A stretch of DNA of 64,000 bases from JANQHO01 sp965218075 (GCA_965218075.1 CBDCJZ010000003.1:62001-126000); one strand, 5' to 3'. Positions 37,545 to 46,009 are shown, numbered from the stretch's first letter. The notes: generated from the letters alone by a model not told the origin. Translations and numbers: made by a program.

Positions 37545-38102
37545 TCACACCTTTTCCAGCGTTATTTCCATATCAGTATTTCCAGCTGTGACTTCATCCC
37601 CGTCTATTTTCTCATATGTATTACTAGCAGTCAAAGTAATTTTAGTTTTGGAGTGTAATTCTACCTTTGAAAAACTGAGGACTTCTCGAGAACCATCAAA
37701 CAGTACAAGATTACCGTTAGGCTTTATACTCCAGGTTCCCTTTATGCCTTTCAGAGAATCATTTCCAATTTCAGTTTCAGAAGTACCATTAACTACGGTT
37801 ATTCTTTTATACTCCCAACTCACGTTAGATCTGGAGTAATCTCCATTGGCACTAAAATGAAAAGTTCCAACATGGTTGCTGGTAGTTGTAGTATGTGATA
37901 TGGTTATAATTATAGAACCAGAAATAGAAGTGGTAGAGCCGCCTTCCAAATTGAGAGCTACCAGTTCCCAGGTTCCGGGTAAAATTTCTTCTAAGGTTAT
38001 ATTGTCATCTTTTATATTGTCATCTTTATCCTTATCTTTTTTCTTACATGCAGAGGAAAGTACTACAGCAGAGATGAGAAGGAGTTTTGAAATAGTTTTC
38101 AT
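37545..38102 (-). CDS. Lipocalin-like lipoprotein, paralogue A
   Basis: A 185-residue lipoprotein: signal MKTISKLLLISAVVLSSAC (lipidated Cys19), a Lys-Asp-rich spacer (KKKDKDKDDNIKDDN), then a lipocalin-like barrel starting LPGTWELVALNLEGG, with VGTFHFSANGDYSRS and GTWSIKPNGNLVLF strands. The small barrels of this kind in Bacteroidota (lipocalin-like/DUF4923-type) bind unknown ligands in the periplasm or at the outer membrane. It is the unit-1 copy of a tandem pair; the paralogue at 38756 has about 28 substitutions and lacks five spacer residues. A palindromic promoter region lies upstream. Confidence 0.8.
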   Translation of the reverse strand: MKTISKLLLISAVVLSSACKKKDKDKDDNIKDDNITLEEILPGTWELVALNLEGGSTTSISGSIIITISHTTTTSNHVGTFHFSANGDYSRSNVSWEYKRITVVNGTSETEIGNDSLKGIKGTWSIKPNGNLVLFDGSREVLSFSKVELHSKTKITLTASNTYEKIDGDEVTAGNTDMEITLEKV

Positions 38103-38124
38103 AGCTGTTGAATTAAAATTTGAT

Positions 38125-38180
38125 CTTTCAAATGTAATAAAAATTTGTTTTTATTACATAAAGTTTGTTTTTATTACATT
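38125..38180. promoter_or_regulatory. Palindromic promoter/operator of lipocalin A, with partial repeat
   Basis: TGTAATAAAAA (38133-38143) and TTTTTATTACA (38148-38158) form a perfect inverted repeat with TTTG between. On the minus strand TACATTTG overlaps it and fits a -7 element for the lipocalin gene. The TTTGTTTTTATTACA half is repeated directly at 38164-38178. Unit 2 has only one half-repeat set. Confidence 0.5.
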
Positions 38181-38286
38181 TTGATAAGGAACTGAATTTC
38201 GGTAGAACAACCGCAATAATGTTATATAACATTGTTGAAAAACTTTAGAAACGGTGCTTAAATCTAGTCGTCACATTGAAGTTGTT

Positions 38287-38550
38287 ATGAAACGCATAGG
38301 TATTTTGCATCTGGCTCAGGGACTAATACCGAAAATATTGTGGAATATTTCCGGCAAAGTGAATGGGCTGTAGTGGAGGCAATTTTTTGTAATAATACCC
38401 GAGCTGGATTGATAGACCATGCTCATAAACTTGAGATTCCTCATATGGGTTTTAAAAATAAAGACTTGGAGAATAAAACCATCCTATAGGAAGCTGAAAG
38501 AGTATAAAGTTGACTTGATAGTTCTTGTGGGCTTTCTCAGAAAGATCCCT
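38287..38550 (+). pseudogene. purN: purN 5' fragment (duplication relic)
   Basis: Nearly identical to the first 264 bases of the intact purN at 39462. One T is missing from the T5 run after codon 5 (GGTATTTTGC versus GGTATTTTTGC), one base is inserted near 38489 (CCTATAGG versus CCTTAGG), and about six substitutions are present. It stops at the duplication junction, so only one third of the gene exists. Non-functional. Confidence 0.93.
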
Positions 38551-38703
38551 ACTTCACCGTTTCTTATGATGTAGATTACCGAAATGAGATTGCACAAGAC
38601 TGTGCCTCAAAGCATAGATAATACTGAATCCCGCCAATACTGGGGATGGCAGAACGACTTCACCCTGGCTCAAATGGTAAAGGATATGCTGAAGCACTTA
38701 TAA
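38551..38703 (+). pseudogene. L-threonine dehydrogenase 3' fragment (duplication relic)
   Basis: Copy of the final 152 bases of the dehydrogenase gene at 37341-37492 with one inserted base (GACTGTGCCTCAA versus GATTGGCCTCAA) and four or five substitutions. It has no start and is fused to the purN fragment. Confidence 0.93.
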
Positions 38704-38755
38704 AATCAGAAAAACCTATGCAATACTCAGCTTTTTAAGCTCTATATACTAGATT

Positions 38756-39298
38756 TCACACCTTTTCCAGCGTTGCTTCCATATCAGTATTTCCAGCTGT
38801 GACTTCATCCCCGTCTATTTTCTCATATGTATCACTAACAGTTAAAGTAATTTTAGTTTTGGAGTGTAATTCTACCTTTGAAGAACTGTAATATTCTTCA
38901 AACTCATCAAACAGTATAAGATCGCCGTTAGGTTTTATACTCCAGGTTCCCTTTATGTCTAACTGAGACTCGTTTCCAGTTTCAGTTTCAGAAGTACCAT
39001 TAATTACGGTTATGCTTTTATACTCCCAACTCAGGTTAGATGTGGAGTAATCTCCATTGGCACTAAAATGAAAAGTTCCAACATGGTTGCTGGTAGTTAC
39101 AGTATGTGATATGGTTGTAATTATAGAATCAGAAATAGAAGTGGTAGAGCCGTCTTCCAAACTGAGAGCTATCAGTTCCCAGGTTCCGGGTAAAATTTCT
39201 TCTAAGGTTATATTGTCATCTTTATCCTTATCTTTTTTCTTACATGCAGAGGAAAGTACTACAGCAGAGATGAGAAGGAGTTTTGAAATAGTTTTCAT
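38756..39298 (-). CDS. Lipocalin-like lipoprotein, paralogue B
   Basis: A 180-residue lipoprotein with the same signal peptide (Cys19) and overall fold as paralogue A at 37545. The spacer is shorter by five residues (KKKDKDKDDNITLEE). Most changes are in the barrel; the block FDEFEEYYSSSKVEL replaces FDGSREVLSFSKVEL, and GNESQLDIKGT replaces GNDSLKGIKGT. The signal peptide, spacer start and the C-terminal YEKIDGDEVTAGNTDM are unchanged. Intact frame, good lipobox and a strong symmetric promoter region upstream suggest it is expressed. Ligand unknown. Confidence 0.8.
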   Translation of the reverse strand: MKTISKLLLISAVVLSSACKKKDKDKDDNITLEEILPGTWELIALSLEDGSTTSISDSIITTISHTVTTSNHVGTFHFSANGDYSTSNLSWEYKSITVINGTSETETGNESQLDIKGTWSIKPNGDLILFDEFEEYYSSSKVELHSKTKITLTVSDTYEKIDGDEVTAGNTDMEATLEKV

Positions 39299-39323
39299 AG
39301 CTGTTGAATTAAAATTTGATCTT

Positions 39324-39359
39324 TCAAATGTAATAAAAATTTGTTTTTATTACATTTGA
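39324..39359. promoter_or_regulatory. Symmetric bidirectional promoter/operator palindrome
   Basis: CAAATGTAATAAAAA (39325-39339) and TTTTTATTACATTTG (39344-39358) are perfect inverted arms around TTTG, extended by a T-A pair. Each arm contains TACATTTG reading outwards, which fits the Bacteroidota -7 box TAnnTTTG: one for the lipocalin gene (minus) and one for purN (plus). Confidence 0.55.
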
Positions 39360-39388
39360 TAAGGAACTGAATTTCGGTAGAACAACCG

Positions 39389-39412
39389 CAACAATGTTAT
39401 ATAACATTGTTG
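39389..39412. promoter_or_regulatory. 24-bp perfect palindrome upstream of purN
   Basis: CAACAATGTTAT followed by its exact reverse complement. The copy in unit 1 (38214-38237) has a single mismatch. No T-run follows on the plus strand, so a DNA-binding site is more likely than a terminator. Confidence 0.5.
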
Positions 39413-39461
39413 AAAAAATTTAGAAACGGTGCTTAAATCTAGTCGTCACATTGAAGTTGTT

Positions 39462-40031
39462 ATGAAACGCATAGGTATTTTTGCATCTGGCTCAGGGACT
39501 AATACCGAAAATATTGTGGAATATTTCCGGCAAAGTAAATGGGCTATAGTGGAGGCAATTTTTTGTAATAATACCCGAGCTGGAGTGATAGACCGTGCTC
39601 ATAAACTTGAGGTTCCTCATATGGGTTTTAAAAATAAAGACTTGGAGAATAAAACCATCCTTAGGAAGCTGAAAGAGTATAAAGTTGACTTGATAGTTCT
39701 TGCGGGCTTTCTCAGAAAGATCCCTAGTGATATAATAAAGGCATACCGAAATCGAATTATCAATATTCATCCGGCCTTACTACCTGACTATGGAGGAAGA
39801 GGTATGTATGGAATTCGTGTTCACCGAGCAATAATAGAAAACGAAGAAAAAAAAACTGGCATTACAATTCACTATGTGAATGAAGAATACGACGAAGGAG
39901 ATATTATTTTTAAGAAGGCTATTGAAATAGATGCTGAAGATACCCCAGAGGATGTTCAATACAAAGTTCAACAACTGGAATACAAGCATTATCCCCAGGT
40001 AATAGAATACCTACTTAATAATTTGGATTGA
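39462..40031 (+). CDS. purN: Phosphoribosylglycinamide formyltransferase
   Basis: A 189-residue GAR transformylase (third step of purine synthesis, using 10-formyl-THF). Motifs: FASGSGTNTENIVEYF near the N-terminus for phosphate binding, INIHPALLPDYGGRGMYG with the catalytic Asn-His pair, and HYVNEEYDEGDIIF with the catalytic Asp. The start is the ATG directly before KRIGIFASGSG; an in-frame start 11 codons upstream adds residues with no conservation. The 3' end overlaps rnhA by four bases. The first third is duplicated in the dead copy at 38287. Confidence 0.94.
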   Translation: MKRIGIFASGSGTNTENIVEYFRQSKWAIVEAIFCNNTRAGVIDRAHKLEVPHMGFKNKDLENKTILRKLKEYKVDLIVLAGFLRKIPSDIIKAYRNRIINIHPALLPDYGGRGMYGIRVHRAIIENEEKKTGITIHYVNEEYDEGDIIFKKAIEIDAEDTPEDVQYKVQQLEYKHYPQVIEYLLNNLD

Positions 40032-40501
40032 AAGTAAATATATACACAGACGGATCATCGTTAGAAAACCCAGGCCCGGGAGGATATGGAATTATATTGG
40101 AAAGCGGGTCTTACCGTAAAGAGCTAGGACAGGGTTTTAGAAAAACCACAAATAATAGAATGGAGCTAATGGCGGTTGTAGAATCCTTAAAAGCCCTTTC
40201 GAAGAACGGGTTGGAAATTCACATATTCAGCGATAGCAAATACGTAGTAGATGCTGTTAGTAAAGGTTGGGTATTTAGCTGGGTAAAAAAGAGATTTAAG
40301 GGGAAAAAGAATTCTGATTTGTGGCGGGAGTTTTTGAAACAATACCAAAAACACAGGCCAAAGTTTCACTGGATAAAGGGACACAACAATCATATGCAGA
40401 ATGAACGTTGTGATCAGCTTGCTGTAGCAGCTGCAGCATCTGGAGATTTAAAAATAGATGAAGGATTTGAACAACAAGAAAAAGAGAAAAGATTGTTGTA
40501 A
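40028..40501 (+). CDS. rnhA: Ribonuclease HI
   Basis: A 157-residue RNase HI, cutting RNA in RNA-DNA hybrids. The DEDD residues are Asp8 (IYTDGSS), Glu46 (NNRMELMAV), Asp69 (IFSDSKYVV) and Asp129 (NERCDQLA); the flexible-loop His119 (KGHN) is also present, as is the basic protrusion around WVKKRFKGKKNSDLW. The start is TTG, overlapping the purN stop codon (TTGA), which implies translational coupling. Length usual. Confidence 0.93.
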   Translation: MKVNIYTDGSSLENPGPGGYGIILESGSYRKELGQGFRKTTNNRMELMAVVESLKALSKNGLEIHIFSDSKYVVDAVSKGWVFSWVKKRFKGKKNSDLWREFLKQYQKHRPKFHWIKGHNNHMQNERCDQLAVAAAASGDLKIDEGFEQQEKEKRLL

Positions 40502-40506
40502 TAAAG

Positions 40507-41069
40507 CTATTGGTTGTAAGATCTTGTACCGGCGTTTACCGGAATAAAAAAGTTGAGCCGGTTTTATTTTTATGATCTTCTGTCGGAGAGACAACATTAA
40601 AGTCTTCAGTTTCTTCCACAAAATTGTGTAAGTGCAAATCTCTTTTACTAACTTCTTTACTTAGTTCAGCTTTAATAATGGAATCCGAAATCAAAGAATC
40701 CATGAAATTGATTACCGGTTTACCTTCTATAATGCTGCGGATATTAAGAAGATATCGCTGACTATATGTCATTTGCTCCTTCAAAGAATCGGAAGTCATT
40801 GCAAGCTCAAAAGCCTTTTTGCGCAGGCCGATGTCAGAGTAACCTGAAATGTATTCTCCAAGCGGTGTGAATGCAATTAAGACGATAGTGCTAGCTACTA
40901 AAAGAATTGCAATCGTACCAACCACCAGAAAAACATTCAACCTGCTCAACTTCAATGAGAACTTTTCCTCAAAAGTATCGTCATTCAATATTATTAAGTG
41001 GTACTTATTGCGAAGCTTTTGAATCAGCTTTTTCTTTTCTTTCGGCTTCTCATTGGCCATAGAAGACAA
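40507..41069 (-). pseudogene. M23-family cell-wall peptidase, catalytic domain lost
   Basis: The 177-residue frame KLRNKYHLIILNDDTFEEKF then SLKLSRLNVFLVVG, a membrane helix (residues 47-68) and YISGYSDIGLRKKAFE match the N-terminal half of Bacteroidota M23 (LytM) peptidases that have the catalytic domain further on. Here the frame ends at STFLFR-stop; a one-base shift continues as PVNAGTRSYNQ, resembling the PVKGVVTNSFN that starts the peptidase domain, and then sequence merges with the rnhA end. So the zinc-binding domain is deleted. The N-terminal membrane protein could still be made, but it has no catalytic part. Confidence 0.7.
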
Positions 41070-41338
41070 ATATCACAATATTACTTTACGCAAAAATAAA
41101 TATTTGGATACTTATGGAGATATTTTGTAATAATAAATCGCTATTATTTGTTATTGCAGGATAAGATTCAGTAGGTGTTGATGATCTCAAGGAGTTCTCT
41201 ATTGACTTTCTTTTTCATGTTGTTATATCAGAAATATATATATATAAAAATAAAATTTAAAAAGAAAATGTAAGTTTTTTACATTATGCCTTCCCAGTAA
41301 TGTGTTATATTTGTGTGAAACACTGTGATATTAGCACC

Positions 41339-41847
41339 ATGTCCAACAGTACAGAACCCACTAAATTTAAGGAACTCAATTTATCCCGCCGATCCATTGG
41401 TAATAATTTTCTCCTTCATTACCACTTATAGGGGTCAAAGAATACGGCATATGAAACTACAAAAGCTATGTTATATATTATGTGGGAAACATTTGGGAAA
41501 ATACAAAGAATGGTTGATAGATGGAAAGTTTAAGGCATATCCTTACGGCCCTGTGCATCCAGCTTTATACAATGACTTATCCATGTACGGGGGTAAGGAA
41601 ATCACTCATCTCATACGAAATGACAATGAAGAAACAACACAAGTGACAAGTGAACAAAAAGATAGTTAATTTCTACACGTCTTTTCATAATAGTGGTGGA
41701 ACAATACGGTCAGTACGAAGATTTTGCTTTGATGGAGATGACACACGCTCCAAATTCACCTTTGGACAAAAACAGTCAAAGAAGGTAATAGATAAAACCA
41801 AAGACATAGACTTACTCTTAATTTATGAGCATTACAAAATCTTATAG
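41339..41847 (+). pseudogene. Panacea/SocA-like (DUF4065) antitoxin-type gene, frameshifted
   Basis: The frames join as MSNSTEPTKFKELNL, then PADPLVIIFSFITTYRGQRI, RHMKLQKLCYILCGKHLGKY, KAYPYGPVHPALYNDL and IVNFYTSFHNSGG. MKLQKLCY and AYPYGPVHP are the hallmarks of the Panacea/SocA-like domain found in many toxin-antitoxin pairs and phage-related genes. At least two frame changes, and the tail (TRSKFTFGQKQSKKVIDK) is not recognised. No toxin gene remains next to it; the decayed transposase is immediately downstream. A short unrecognised frame starts at 41850. Confidence 0.6.
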
Positions 41848-41984
41848 CTATGGAATCAGAACCACAATCAGCACCAATAGATGAAAAGACTCCCAACATA
41901 AGTCAGCAAAGAGGCAGGGAGTCATTGGGGCACCGATGAAGGAGATGATTTTATGATACATATAATCACCTATTACTTTTAAAT

Positions 41985-42640
41985 TAGGATGGGCTTTCGT
42001 CTGTTATAAGGGTACTTTCCCTCCAATCTATTTATAAGCTTCTCCCTATCATGTTATCAATTTCATATTTATTGAGGGTTTCTGTCTTTTTCAGCATGCA
42101 CAAGTCCTTATTCTCTGTACTATTCCTAGCACAGAGATCTTTTCACTTCCCCTGCCTCTTTTAGTGAAAGAGTCTTTTTCGTATTCAGTCTTTACTAACA
42201 TTGCTTTTACGTGGCCTGCCACCTACGTAGGTCTCATCCATTTCTGTAATTCCTTGTAATAAAGTATTTTCTTTATCCCCTTCATTGCCTTACGTATTCT
42301 TTGCAGCATAAGCCATGCTATAGGTTGTGTAACACCACAAGCACGTGCCAATTGATAAGAAGATAGCCCTTTCTTCGCTCCTAATACAAGAGACAAAGCC
42401 AAAAACCATTTTTGTAAAGGTATTTGTGTCCCATGAAAAATAGTGTTTATACATACATGAAAGTTATGATGACACCCAGTACACATGTACCTTCTATCTT
42501 TTTGTTTTTTCTTTGTCTTGTGCTCACTACCACAATAAGGACATTATGAGGTTGTTTACTTCCCCATCTTATCCTTTCTAAATACGCTACACATGATTCT
42601 TCCGTTAGGGAATACCTTGTATATATCTGTTATATTCATT
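41985..42640 (-). pseudogene. IS1595-type transposase, heavily frameshifted
   Basis: Joined minus-strand frames give MNITDIYKVFP, LTEESCVAYLERIRWGSKQP, CPYCGSEHKTKKKQKDRRY, CTGCHHNFHV, GLSSYQLARACGVTQPIAWL and DETYVGGRPRK. This is the zinc-ribbon (two CxxC) plus the first catalytic Asp-Glu region of IS1595-family transposases; ESTLITDESPS further on suits the second Asp. At least four frame breaks. No terminal inverted repeats or target duplications could be identified by eye. The remaining 41850-41985 gap shows no assignable feature. Confidence 0.72.
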
Positions 42641-42790
42641 TCTTTGTATGTTCAATTAACTATGCAAATATAATAAATATTTCAATATATCCAAATATTT
42701 ATTACTACGTTATTTTACCTTGCAGAAACGGTTAAAAGCTAAAATATTTTGAGCCAAACAGAGTTATCAGGATATAAGGTCTTGGCACGT

Positions 42791-45415
42791 GTGAGCAAAA
42801 AACAGATTTTCCAAATCATTCCTCTTGTTTTGGCTTGTCTGGTTCAATTAGGCTGTAAACAAACAAATGATTTATTCACCAGCCGGATGTATCATCAGAC
42901 GGTATCCAAATTCAATCCTCTTTTTAATGGGGAACAGGCTCTTTTTAAAGGGCAAGCTGTTTTGGAAGACTTGCATCAAGATAATTTTGACGAAATACTG
43001 CCCGTTTTTAAACTTGGGAGTGAAGAACAGGCATCTTCTATAAAGCCAGAAATGGAAAAAGCAATTGAAAAAGGAGCCAAAATAATCCAGCGGCACTCCA
43101 TGATGATTCGCAACAGGCAACGTAATAATTTTATTGACGACGCTTACCTTTTGATTGGCAAAGCTCGCTATTATAAAAGAGAGTATTTACCAGCTTTAGA
43201 AACTTTTAATTATGTGATACAGGAATTTGGCAAAGAAAAGATGGGAATAGTCGCCCGTTATTGGTTAGCCCGTACTAAGACAATCTCGGGAAATTATCTA
43301 AGTGCTGTAGATGACTTTGAAGAAGTTTATCGTCATCCCGATTTACCTAAAAACCTCAAAGGAGATGTTTACGCAGCCTATGCACAGCTTGAAATCGATC
43401 AAAAGCATTATGCCAAGTCATGTCAATTACTGCGAGAGGCTATTGAAAATACCCGCGAAAAGGAGAAAAAAACACGCTGGATATTTATAGCAGGACAGTT
43501 ACAAGCTCGTTTAGGAAATAATTATGAGGCCAGTGAGTTTTTTCGTAGAGTTATCAAAAAGGGCCCTCCTTATGAACTATTGTTTCATGCTCAACTAAAC
43601 CGAGCTCGTAATTACTATATAGATATTGAAGGCTCAGACAAGGTTTTTGATGAGCTAAAGGATATGCTTAGGGATGATAAGAATTACGATAACCGAGATC
43701 AGATTTATTATGTAATGGCCAAAGTAGCAGAAAAAGTGGATAAGGAAAGTTTAGCTGAAGACTATTTGAAAAAATCTATTCGTGTAAGCACCACTAATAT
43801 TACTCAAAAAGGATTGAGCTATTTGAAGCTGGGAGAACGAAACTTTGAAAATTGGCAATATCTCTTGGCTGCTGCCTATTTTGACAGTGCTCTTACTTCT
43901 TTGCCTCCAAACCACAAGAGATATAAAGAAGCAAAAAAGAAAGGCCTTAATGAGCTGGTTCAAAATCTAAATGTGATTGCCAGGGAAGATAGTCTTCAAC
44001 AACTAGCGGGCTTATCCGAGAAGCAGAGGATAGGGGCCATAGAGCAATATATTGAAAAACTCAAAGAGGCAGAAGAATTAAAACATCAAGAGGAAGAAGA
44101 TCCCTTTAACAATTTTGCCTTTAATACCAGTGATGGTGGAGATGGCACAGGTTCTTTTAGCAAAGGAGGTCAGTGGTATTTCTATAATTCCAGTTTGAGA
44201 TCGGTAGGGGTACGGGATTTTATGAACCGCTTTGGCAATAGAACTTTGGAAGACAATTGGCGTAGAAGTAAGAAGTCCATTCAGAATTTTGATGAAGGTA
44301 ACCAGATAGATAAGGCAGAAGAAAAAACCCAGCTACGAGCAAGTGGAAACAAAAAAGACGAATACTCGATTGATAAATACCTTGAAAATATTCCGCTTAC
44401 AGAAAAAGCAATGGCTGCAAGCCATAAAAAGATTATTAAAGCCTTTATGAATTTAGGAACCATATATAAGGAAGAAATTAAGGATTTCCGAATGGCTGTC
44501 AAGAAACTGGAAGAACTTTTGAGAAGATATCCAGAGTTGGAAGAAAAAGGAAGAGTATGGTACACTCTGTATCGGATTCATAAGTTAGACGAAAATGAAC
44601 CGAAGGCAAATTATTACAAAAACCTGATCTTAAGCCAGATGAATAATTCAGAGTATGCAAATCTGATTCACTATGAGAATGAAAATAAAAAACCTACTGA
44701 TAGGAGCGAGGCAAAAGTTGCCTATGTAACGGCTTATGATTTGTATAAAGATAAAAAATACAGTCGCTCCCTTCAAAAAGTAGAAACCGAATACCAGCGA
44801 TTTATTAAAACACAATACGGCCCGAAGTTTTTGTTACTGAGAGCATATAATCTGGCACACATTAATAAAAGCAAACTGCAAGAAGCTTTGAAAGCAGTGA
44901 TACAGCTATATCCTGAAACACCTCAAGCTAAACAAGCCAGGCTTATCTTAAACCAAATGGGAAGAGGCAGCGAGAACAATGAAACAACTGCAAAAGAAAA
45001 CAAAGACGGCGGGAAAAGAAAGGAGATTTACGCTATTAATTTTATCAGTGAACATCGTTACATTGTGGTAGTTCCCAATAAAAAGACAAATACCAATCAA
45101 CTCTCAATTGATATTACAGATTTCAATGCGAAATTCTTTAGTAATGACAACTTAAAGACAAAGACTATCTTTCTTGACCCCGATAACCAAATGGTAATGG
45201 TCAATGGATTTTCTAATAGCACCGAAGCCATGGTTTATTATAATACCGTATTGAATCAGAAAATATTAGTAAGCTATTTGGTCGATAGGGAGTTTATGAA
45301 TTTTGTAATTTCGACTGAAAATTTCCAACCTTTTTATCGAGATAAAAAAGTAGAAAAATATGTAGAATTTTTTAAGAGAAATTACTTGAAACAAAAGGAG
45401 AGAACTAAATCATGA
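42791..45415 (+). CDS. porW: T9SS-associated TPR lipoprotein PorW/SprE
   Basis: A long lipoprotein: signal ending VLACLVQLGC (lipobox), then many TPR-like helical repeats (for example LLIGKARYYKREYLPALETF and YWLARTKTISGNYLSAVDDF), and a central signature GGQWYFYNSSLRSVGVRDFM then FGNRTLEDNWRRS seen in SprE/PorW. These proteins link the PorKN ring to the SOV/Sov translocon and are needed for gliding and T9SS secretion. The frame is open from a TTG at 42749; I prefer the GTG at 42791 because it leaves a normal 20-residue signal before the lipobox. The 3' end overlaps the bactofilin start by four bases. Confidence 0.82.
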   Translation: MSKKQIFQIIPLVLACLVQLGCKQTNDLFTSRMYHQTVSKFNPLFNGEQALFKGQAVLEDLHQDNFDEILPVFKLGSEEQASSIKPEMEKAIEKGAKIIQRHSMMIRNRQRNNFIDDAYLLIGKARYYKREYLPALETFNYVIQEFGKEKMGIVARYWLARTKTISGNYLSAVDDFEEVYRHPDLPKNLKGDVYAAYAQLEIDQKHYAKSCQLLREAIENTREKEKKTRWIFIAGQLQARLGNNYEASEFFRRVIKKGPPYELLFHAQLNRARNYYIDIEGSDKVFDELKDMLRDDKNYDNRDQIYYVMAKVAEKVDKESLAEDYLKKSIRVSTTNITQKGLSYLKLGERNFENWQYLLAAAYFDSALTSLPPNHKRYKEAKKKGLNELVQNLNVIAREDSLQQLAGLSEKQRIGAIEQYIEKLKEAEELKHQEEEDPFNNFAFNTSDGGDGTGSFSKGGQWYFYNSSLRSVGVRDFMNRFGNRTLEDNWRRSKKSIQNFDEGNQIDKAEEKTQLRASGNKKDEYSIDKYLENIPLTEKAMAASHKKIIKAFMNLGTIYKEEIKDFRMAVKKLEELLRRYPELEEKGRVWYTLYRIHKLDENEPKANYYKNLILSQMNNSEYANLIHYENENKKPTDRSEAKVAYVTAYDLYKDKKYSRSLQKVETEYQRFIKTQYGPKFLLLRAYNLAHINKSKLQEALKAVIQLYPETPQAKQARLILNQMGRGSENNETTAKENKDGGKRKEIYAINFISEHRYIVVVPNKKTNTNQLSIDITDFNAKFFSNDNLKTKTIFLDPDNQMVMVNGFSNSTEAMVYYNTVLNQKILVSYLVDREFMNFVISTENFQPFYRDKKVEKYVEFFKRNYLKQKERTKS

Positions 45416-45828
45416 TTAAAAAAAACATTATAGAAGCAGATCATGCTAGTAATAGAATTCTAGCAAGCACTACTATTGAAGGTGAAATAAAATCAAATGG
45501 TGATATTAGAATTGATGGAAAAATCACTGGTCATGTGAATATTACTGGTAAACTCGTAGTTGGGGAAAAAGGAAGAATAGAAGGAGAGGTTAGATGTGGC
45601 CATGCTAATATTTTCGGTCGTATAAAAGGCAAAATGGAAGTAAGTGAACTGCTTACTTTACAAGCAACTGGTAAAATAAATGGAGATGTTATTACTAATA
45701 AGCTTTCAGTAGAGCCTGGAGCCGAGTTTACTGGAAGTTGTACTATGGGAGCGATAGCTCGAAATATTGAAAAAAGTAATGCCCCAGAAAAGAAATTTCA
45801 AAACAAATCAAAAGAACAAATCGCTTAG
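45412..45828 (+). CDS. Bactofilin family protein
   Basis: A 138-residue bactofilin: repeated right-handed beta-helix motif IKSNGDIRIDGKITGHVNI, GKLVVGEKGRIEGEV, ANIFGRIKGKMEVSE and GKINGDVIT, flanked by short charged ends. Bactofilins polymerise into cytoplasmic filaments that shape cells. The start ATG overlaps the porW stop (ATGA), so translation is coupled. Overlap of about 50 bases with the next gene at its 3' end. Confidence 0.9.
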   Translation: MIKKNIIEADHASNRILASTTIEGEIKSNGDIRIDGKITGHVNITGKLVVGEKGRIEGEVRCGHANIFGRIKGKMEVSELLTLQATGKINGDVITNKLSVEPGAEFTGSCTMGAIARNIEKSNAPEKKFQNKSKEQIA

Positions 45829-46009
45829 ACAATATTTAAACTATTCGGCGTTGGGCCTTCAAATAGTAGCAATAATAGGTGGAGGGGCATTTCTGGGTAG
45901 CTGGCTGGACAAAAAATATCCGAGCGATATAAATTGGTTTACCCTAGCCCTAGTGTTAATATCAGTGGCTTTATCTATGGCCTATGTTGTCAATAAAATC
46001 AATAAATAA
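45779..46009 (+). CDS. AtpZ/AtpI family ATP synthase assembly protein
   Basis: A 76-residue protein with two membrane helices (NYSALGLQIVAIIGGGAFLGSW and FTLALVLISVALSMAYVV) separated by a short loop LDKKYPSDINW, the pattern of AtpZ/AtpI, which helps assembly of the F1Fo ring or import of Mg. The start at 45779 was preferred to a TTG four codons earlier. It overlaps bactofilin by 50 bases and the next gene by 26. Confidence 0.8.
   Translation: MPQKRNFKTNQKNKSLRQYLNYSALGLQIVAIIGGGAFLGSWLDKKYPSDINWFTLALVLISVALSMAYVVNKINK

Larger units (their letters stand above)
37341..39725. repeat. Tandem duplication: unit 1 37341-38550, unit 2 38551-39725
   Basis: Both units run from inside the threonine dehydrogenase 3' end, through a lipocalin-like gene on the minus strand, to a point inside purN. 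The junction at 38550/38551 joins purN AAAGATCCCT to dehydrogenase ACTTCACCG, with one shared A at the ends. Unit 1 keeps the original dehydrogenase 3' end, unit 2 the original purN; the other two gene pieces are dead. Units are about 1210 and 1175 bases; the difference is due to small indels. Confidence 0.93.

Noticed and set aside
37876..39359. Plus-strand frames opposite both lipocalin genes as overlapping antisense genes
   Set aside because: They persist in both copies only because the lipocalin frame is conserved; low-complexity Ser/Leu-rich products without motifs.
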